Of a stretch of 19,431 bases of DNA, positions 15,811 through 19,431 are shown piece by piece. The notes beneath the pieces are model-generated. The model did no database searches. It saw only the letters and a program-made list of their open reading frames with translations, and was not told the origin of the DNA. A program made the translations under genes and the position numbers. How positions within the stretch are numbered: the stretch's first letter is position 1; every line of letters starts with the position of its first letter. Source of the stretch: Halieaceae bacterium (GTDB lineage Bacteria > Pseudomonadota > Gammaproteobacteria > Pseudomonadales > Halieaceae). Where the stretch lies: NCBI GenBank assembly GCA_011524755.1, contig WTJR01000072.1:1-19431 (forward strand), in the 5' to 3' direction.

Positions 15811-16152
15811 CTAATCCCGGCTTCGCTGGAATAATTCTAATTCGGTGAGCAATAGCTGCGCGGCCATGCGAATCATGATCGAGTGGTGGTGCTGGCGCAG
15901 CGCCTCGATGCCCGAGCCAATTTCCTCTTGCAGCTGTTGCACCTCATCGACATCTAATCCGTTGGGCAGGCTGACGCTAAAGGAAAAGTCTGAATCTCCC
16001 TGAAGGTCGCCATAGACCTTTGTCAAAAGCTCGGTGGCATGGGCTATCAGGACGTCGTCTGCACCCTTATCTCGCAACAATGATCCGAGTTGATCCGTTA
16101 GGAAGGCGTAGGCCTGTTTTTCGCGACTGGGGAATTCCAGGATGTTGGACAT
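15811..16152 (-). CDS. hypothetical protein coupled to yhbY
   Basis: I do not recognise this 113-residue protein. It is charged, soluble and probably mostly helical (LTDQLGSLLRDKG, VQQLQEEIGSGIEALRQHHH, IRMAAQLLLTELELFQ), with a short central stretch that may form strands (FSFSVSLPNGL). It has no signal peptide, membrane segment, cysteine or obvious catalytic motif. A His-His-His triplet lies near residue 90. Its ATG shares a base with the yhbY stop (TGATG read on the minus strand) and has no SD, so it is probably translated by reinitiation after yhbY. This makes it likely a real gene. In Pseudomonas the extra gene near yhbY encodes a different kind of protein as far as I recall, so this may be lineage specific. 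Confidence 0.75.
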   Translation of the reverse strand: MSNILEFPSREKQAYAFLTDQLGSLLRDKGADDVLIAHATELLTKVYGDLQGDSDFSFSVSLPNGLDVDEVQQLQEEIGSGIEALRQHHHSIMIRMAAQLLLTELELFQRSRD

Positions 16153-16511
16153 CAGAGAGGTCTTTGCAGATTCGACTTTCTTGGATCAGCGTTTTCCGAA
16201 TGACGCAGTAGCGTAGCCGTGTGACCAATTTTCTGAACCAGCTCGGCTCCGCATGACGTGACTAATTGCTCGATCACAGCGTCACGTGCTTCACGGTCTC
16301 CAACGCTGACTTTGATCTTGACCAGTTCGTGGTCGGTCAGTGCCCGATCAAGCTCCGTTTCAATGCCACTGGTTAAACCTTGTCCACCGACGGTTACAAT
16401 GGGGTGAAGTTTGTGCGCAATGGCGCGGTACTGTTTTAGTAGTCGGTTTTCCAAGGTGTGGCTCTCATTAGCTGCAGTTTGTGGATGAAGGCTTGCTATT
16501 CTAGCGGGCAT
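16152..16511 (-). CDS. yhbY: YhbY-type RNA-binding protein (CRM domain)
   Basis: Small CRM-domain protein associated with pre-50S ribosomal subunits. Family features are visible: RAIAHKLHPIVTVGGQGLT, then HELVKIKVSVGDREARD and VQKIGHTATLLRHSE. GGQG corresponds to the conserved GxxG RNA-binding loop. The ATG at 16511 gives 119 residues, about 20 more than E. coli YhbY (97). An in-frame TTG at 16454 gives 100 residues, matches the family N-terminus better, and has GAGAG seven bases upstream. If the candidate -10 at 16498-16503 is used, the ATG would lie upstream of the transcript start, favouring the TTG. Position next to rlmE and ftsH is conserved among gammaproteobacteria and fits a ribosome-biogenesis role. 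Confidence 0.9.
   Translation of the reverse strand: MPARIASLHPQTAANESHTLENRLLKQYRAIAHKLHPIVTVGGQGLTSGIETELDRALTDHELVKIKVSVGDREARDAVIEQLVTSCGAELVQKIGHTATLLRHSENADPRKSNLQRPL
16494..16503. promoter_or_regulatory. candidate shared -10 of divergent yhbY and rlmE
   Basis: On the + strand TGCTATTCT (16494-16502) is an extended -10 (TG-n-TATTCT) that would start rlmE transcripts near 16509, about 23 nt before its ATG. On the - strand the same DNA reads TAGAAT (16503-16498), five of six matches to TATAAT. Neither direction has a good -35. The overlap resembles symmetric bidirectional promoters, but rests on short motifs only. Confidence 0.35.
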
Positions 16512-16531
16512 TGTTTCAGGAGTCCCCAAAA

Positions 16532-17155
16532 ATGGCGAAGAAGCGTGGGTCAAGCAAAGCCTGGCTGAAGGAACATCGAGACGATGTTTACGTGCAGCGC
16601 GCACAAGCTGATGGTTATCGCTCAAGAGCCTGCTACAAACTCCTAGAGCTGAACGAGAAGGACCGATTCATCAAGCCCGGCATGACGGTCGTTGATCTGG
16701 GCAGTGCACCCGGTGGTTGGTCACAGGTCGCTGCTCAGCTGGTAGGACACAAGGGGCGGGTTATCGCCAGCGATATCTTACCTATGGATGCCATTGCCGG
16801 CGTTGACTTCATTCAGGGTGACTTCACCGAGCAGTCGGTCTTCGATGAGATTCAAGCGGTGATTGGCACTGACCAGCCTTCGGTTGTGATGTCCGATATG
16901 GCTCCGAACATGAGTGGTATTGTCGATGTCGATCAGCCAAAAGCCATGTATTTGGTTGAACTTGCGCTCGATCTCGCTGTTCAGATGCTCCCACAGGGTG
17001 GTGTCTTCGCGGCAAAAGTCTTTCACGGGGAAGGCTTTGATGACTGGTTGAAATCAGTTCGCAGCAACTTTCAGTCGGTGAATAGCCGAAAGCCAGCTGC
17101 CTCCCGACCACGTTCAAAAGAGGTTTATGTGGTGGCTAAAGGGTTCAAGGGTTAG
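16532..17155 (+). CDS. rlmE: 23S rRNA 2'-O-ribose methyltransferase RlmE (FtsJ/RrmJ)
   Basis: RlmE methylates U2552 of 23S rRNA (E. coli numbering) late in 50S assembly using S-adenosylmethionine. The protein is 207 residues (E. coli 209) and aligns throughout. The SAM motif is VVDLGSAPGGWSQ. The catalytic K-D-K-E tetrad is Lys36 (ACYKLLEL), Asp122 (VMSDMAPNMSG), Lys162 (FAAKVFHGEGF) and Glu197 (RSKEVYVV), each two positions below the E. coli residues. ATG at 16532 has an AGGAG SD at 16518-16522; a TTG at 16511 in the same frame precedes the SD and is not the start. In E. coli rlmE and ftsH form a heat-shock operon; here they are adjacent and separated by 136 nt containing a promoter. Confidence 0.97.
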   Translation: MAKKRGSSKAWLKEHRDDVYVQRAQADGYRSRACYKLLELNEKDRFIKPGMTVVDLGSAPGGWSQVAAQLVGHKGRVIASDILPMDAIAGVDFIQGDFTEQSVFDEIQAVIGTDQPSVVMSDMAPNMSGIVDVDQPKAMYLVELALDLAVQMLPQGGVFAAKVFHGEGFDDWLKSVRSNFQSVNSRKPAASRPRSKEVYVVAKGFKG

Positions 17156-17183
17156 ACCCAGTTGCAGAAATTTCCCGTAAATC

Positions 17184-17212
17184 CTTGAAATAGCACCTTG
17201 GCGTCTCCATGT
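17184..17212 (+). promoter_or_regulatory. sigma-32-type heat-shock promoter for ftsH
   Basis: CTTGAAA (17184-17190) is a perfect sigma-32 -35 element. After a 14-nt spacer, CTCCATGT (17205-17212) matches the -10 consensus CCCCATNT at all but one specified base. Transcription would begin near 17219, about 70 nt before ftsH. FtsH is a known heat-shock gene and degrades sigma-32 in E. coli, which supports the assignment. Confidence 0.7.
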
Positions 17213-17243
17213 CATTTAAGTGCGCGCTTTGCGAATACCCCGC

Positions 17244-17249
17244 TATACT
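17244..17249 (+). promoter_or_regulatory. possible sigma-70 -10 element for ftsH
   Basis: TATACT matches five of six bases of TATAAT and lies about 40 nt before the ftsH start, downstream of the heat-shock promoter. No matching -35 at 16-18 nt spacing and no extended TG is seen, so this could be chance. It would give a basal transcript starting near 17256. Confidence 0.3.
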
Positions 17250-17291
17250 GGTGGGCCGATAAGCGCCAAGGTCAGTCCGGAGGATGGTGAT

Positions 17292-19205
17292 TTGAACAAT
17301 ATGGCGAAGAATATGTTGTTGTGGCTAGCGATAGCGGCGGTGCTGCTGTCGGTATTCAACAACTTCAATACCCAGGGCCAGAAAGAGCAGCTGGGTTACT
17401 CGGCCTTTATTCAAGAGGTTCAAAACAACCGTCTCTCAAAGGTGGTTGTTGACGGCTTGACGATCTCGGCAGAGCGAACTGATGGCTCCAGCTTTGAGAC
17501 TATTCGACCAATGGTCGAGGATCCAAAATTAATGGATGACCTCCTTGCCCACAATGTAGTGGTCGAGGGCAAGCAGCCTGAGCAGCAGTCGGTTTGGACG
17601 CAGTTATTGGTTGCTAGCTTCCCTATTCTGCTTATTTTGGCGGTTTTCATGTTCTTTATGCGCCAGATGCAAGGTGGCGGCGGTGGCCGAGGTGGCCCCA
17701 TGAGCTTCGGTAAGAGCAAGGCAAAGCTGCTCGGTGAAGACCAGATTACGACAACGTTTGCCGACGTTGCAGGCGTCGATGAAGCCAAGGAGGACGTCCA
17801 AGAGCTTGTTGAGTTCTTGCGTGATCCCAGTCGCTTCCAGAAGTTGGGCGGACGTATACCGCGTGGGGTCCTCATGGTGGGACAGCCCGGAACAGGTAAA
17901 ACCTTGCTGGCTAAGGCGATTGCTGGCGAAGCTAAAGTGCCGTTCTTCTCTATATCGGGATCAGATTTCGTCGAGATGTTTGTCGGTGTGGGCGCATCGC
18001 GCGTTCGCGACATGTTTGATCAGGCGAAAAAGCAGTCTCCATGCATCATTTTCATCGATGAGATCGATGCGGTCGGTCGTCATCGTGGTGCGGGGCTTGG
18101 CGGCGGTCACGATGAGCGTGAGCAGACACTAAACCAGTTGCTGGTTGAGATGGATGGTTTCGGTGGAAATGATGGCGTCATTGTTATTGCTGCGACCAAC
18201 CGTCCTGACGTACTGGATCCAGCACTACTTCGTCCGGGCCGTTTCGATCGTCAGGTCACTGTAGGCTTGCCAGATATTCGAGGTAGAGAACAGATCCTCA
18301 AGGTGCATATGCGCAAGGTGCCGCTTGCAGAAAATGTGGAAGCATCAAAAATTGCGCGGGGTACGCCCGGCTTCTCCGGTGCGGATTTGGCAAACCTCGT
18401 CAACGAGGCAGCGCTGTTTGCAGCGCGAGCGGGCGTGCGAACGGTTGGCATGCAGCAGTTTGAGCTGGCCAAGGACAAGATCATGATGGGTGCCGAGCGC
18501 CGCTCCATGGTCATGTCCGAGAAAGAGAAGCTCAATACGGCTTATCACGAGGCGGGACACGCGATTGTTGGGCGCCTCATGCCAGAACACGACCCGGTAT
18601 ATAAAGTGTCGATTATTCCACGAGGACGCGCATTGGGTGTCACCATGTTCCTCCCCGAGGAAGATCGGTACAGCCATAGCCGGCGTCATATTGTGAGCCA
18701 GATCACCAGCTTGTTTGGTGGCCGCGTGGCGGAAGAGATGACCTTGGGTAAAGAAGGAATTACCACAGGCGCATCCAACGATATTCAGCGTGCGACCGAA
18801 ATTGCTCGCAATATGGTGACCAAATGGGGTCTTTCTGATGCCATGGGTCCTCTGATGTACGACGAGGGCGGTGAGGAAGTGTTCCTGGGTCGGACTGCGG
18901 CACAACCCTCGAAAGCTATGTCAGATGAAACAGCGCTAGCGATCGATAAAGAAGTTCGTGCCATTATCGATGAGTGCTACGAGAAGGCGCGCGACTTGCT
19001 CGAGGAGCATCGCAGCAAGATGGATATGATGGCCGAGGCTTTGATGCAGTACGAAACCATCGACTCTGAGCAGATCGATGCGATCATGGAAGGCCGTAAG
19101 CCAAACCCTCCCTCTGATTGGTCCGATGGTCCATCTGATTCACCGTCAGATCCAGAGGCGTCATCTCCGAATGACGATGCCATGGGCGATCCCGTTACTC
19201 ACTGA
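17292..19205 (+). CDS. ftsH: ATP-dependent zinc metalloprotease FtsH
   Basis: Membrane-anchored hexameric AAA+ protease that degrades membrane and regulatory proteins. Numbered from the ATG at 17301 (634 residues), TM1 is at about 5-22, followed by a periplasmic domain, TM2 near 105-125, Walker A GQPGTGKT (194-201), Walker B IIFIDEID, the second region of homology (ATNRPDVLDPALLRPGRFDRQ region), and the zinc site HEAGH at 416-420. The Walker A second position is Gln instead of the usual Pro. The C-terminal tail is rich in Ser, Asp and Pro (repeated SD). I list the TTG at 17292 because the SD GGAGGA (17279-17284) is 7 nt from it but 16 nt from the ATG; the TTG adds only three residues. The heat-shock promoter lies upstream; folP follows after 5 nt. 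Confidence 0.97.
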   Translation: MNNMAKNMLLWLAIAAVLLSVFNNFNTQGQKEQLGYSAFIQEVQNNRLSKVVVDGLTISAERTDGSSFETIRPMVEDPKLMDDLLAHNVVVEGKQPEQQSVWTQLLVASFPILLILAVFMFFMRQMQGGGGGRGGPMSFGKSKAKLLGEDQITTTFADVAGVDEAKEDVQELVEFLRDPSRFQKLGGRIPRGVLMVGQPGTGKTLLAKAIAGEAKVPFFSISGSDFVEMFVGVGASRVRDMFDQAKKQSPCIIFIDEIDAVGRHRGAGLGGGHDEREQTLNQLLVEMDGFGGNDGVIVIAATNRPDVLDPALLRPGRFDRQVTVGLPDIRGREQILKVHMRKVPLAENVEASKIARGTPGFSGADLANLVNEAALFAARAGVRTVGMQQFELAKDKIMMGAERRSMVMSEKEKLNTAYHEAGHAIVGRLMPEHDPVYKVSIIPRGRALGVTMFLPEEDRYSHSRRHIVSQITSLFGGRVAEEMTLGKEGITTGASNDIQRATEIARNMVTKWGLSDAMGPLMYDEGGEEVFLGRTAAQPSKAMSDETALAIDKEVRAIIDECYEKARDLLEEHRSKMDMMAEALMQYETIDSEQIDAIMEGRKPNPPSDWSDGPSDSPSDPEASSPNDDAMGDPVTH

Positions 19206-19210
19206 GAAAC

Positions 19211-19431
19211 GTGTCGGTGACTCTCCAGTGTGGCCAGCGAGTCCTATCGCTGGATACACCTCAAATAATGGGCGTCCTCAATGTGACGCCCGATTCATTT
19301 TCTGACGGTGGCCAACTGCTCTCTAATGAGGGGCTTCTTCACGATCGCCTGCTGGAGCGAGCTGAGCAGATGGTTGCCGATGGGGCAGCAATCCTTGATA
19401 TCGGAGGAGAGTCCACTCGTCCGGGAGCCGC
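19211..19431 (+). CDS. folP: dihydropteroate synthase, 5' part (runs off window)
   Basis: FolP joins para-aminobenzoate to dihydropterin pyrophosphate in folate synthesis and is the sulfonamide target. The first 73 codons are present. They encode MGVLNVTPDSFSDGG, the pterin-site loop, and later DGAAILDIGGESTRPGA, both signature segments of the family. The likely start is the GTG at 19211, five bases after the ftsH stop, giving MSVTLQCGQRVLSLDTPQIMG; a second GTG at 19217 is also possible, and only a weak GAGA SD precedes them. The ftsH-folP order is conserved in gammaproteobacteria, often followed by glmM. The gene is cut by the window end, not truncated biologically as far as can be seen. 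Confidence 0.95.
   Translation, partial: MSVTLQCGQRVLSLDTPQIMGVLNVTPDSFSDGGQLLSNEGLLHDRLLERAEQMVADGAAILDIGGESTRPGA

Noticed and set aside
17140..17160. Hairpin GGGT-TAG-ACCC at the rlmE stop as a terminator
   Set aside because: Stem of 4 bp with a 3-nt loop and no following T-run; not a credible intrinsic terminator.
19090..19205. Repeated Ser-Asp codons in the ftsH tail as a tandem repeat element
   Set aside because: The DNA repeats are short and irregular. A variable hydrophilic C-terminal tail is normal for FtsH.

Overview
The window looks like chromosomal DNA of a marine gammaproteobacterium. The run carA-carB-greA ... yhbY / rlmE-ftsH-folP is the classic gammaproteobacterial housekeeping order (as in Pseudomonas), and GreA, RlmE and FtsH align almost residue for residue with the Escherichia coli proteins. 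The dense lipid/acyl-CoA catabolic cluster would fit the OM60/NOR5 (Halieaceae) or Spongiibacteraceae type of oligotroph. That taxonomic guess is inference; no rRNA or other marker is present.

Region 1 (65-6548, + strand) is a tightly packed catabolic operon of seven genes: an ACAD10/11-like acyl-CoA dehydrogenase, a MaoC-type (R)-hydratase, an MFE-2/HSD17B4-like short-chain dehydrogenase and a thiolase. Together these make one complete beta-oxidation turn with (R)-3-hydroxyacyl stereochemistry. They are followed, at 1-nt gap, 3-nt gap and ATGA overlap, by a zinc-free quinone oxidoreductase-like MDR, a group III iron-dependent alcohol dehydrogenase and a hot-dog thioesterase. The substrate cannot be read from the sequence. 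A few codons at 2-52 may be the tail of a preceding operon gene.

Region 2 (6545-8594, - strand) is a two-gene unit, SDR then MFS exporter, overlapping by 14 nt. The MFS stop codon overlaps the thioesterase stop in a shared CTAG. The 257-nt gap 8595-8851 lies between this unit and the divergent carA. It holds a 19-codon ORF with tandem Arg codons and mutually exclusive RNA helices ending next to the carA Shine-Dalgarno, a possible arginine-sensing leader.

Region 3 (8852-19431) is the housekeeping block. carA/carB share one base and carB/greA overlap by 8 nt. A feoA-feoB ferrous iron importer with a compact FeoB sits between greA and yhbY. A 113-aa protein of unknown function is translationally coupled (TGATG) behind yhbY on the - strand. 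rlmE diverges from yhbY, with a candidate shared -10 element. ftsH follows behind a good heat-shock (sigma-32-type) promoter, and the start of folP runs off the window end.

Most of the window is ordinary. The points that most deserve a second look are the carA leader, the (R)-specific beta-oxidation operon with an Asp in place of the usual catalytic Glu, and the unknown yhbY-coupled gene. I saw no CRISPR, tRNA, rRNA, insertion sequence or phage feature.
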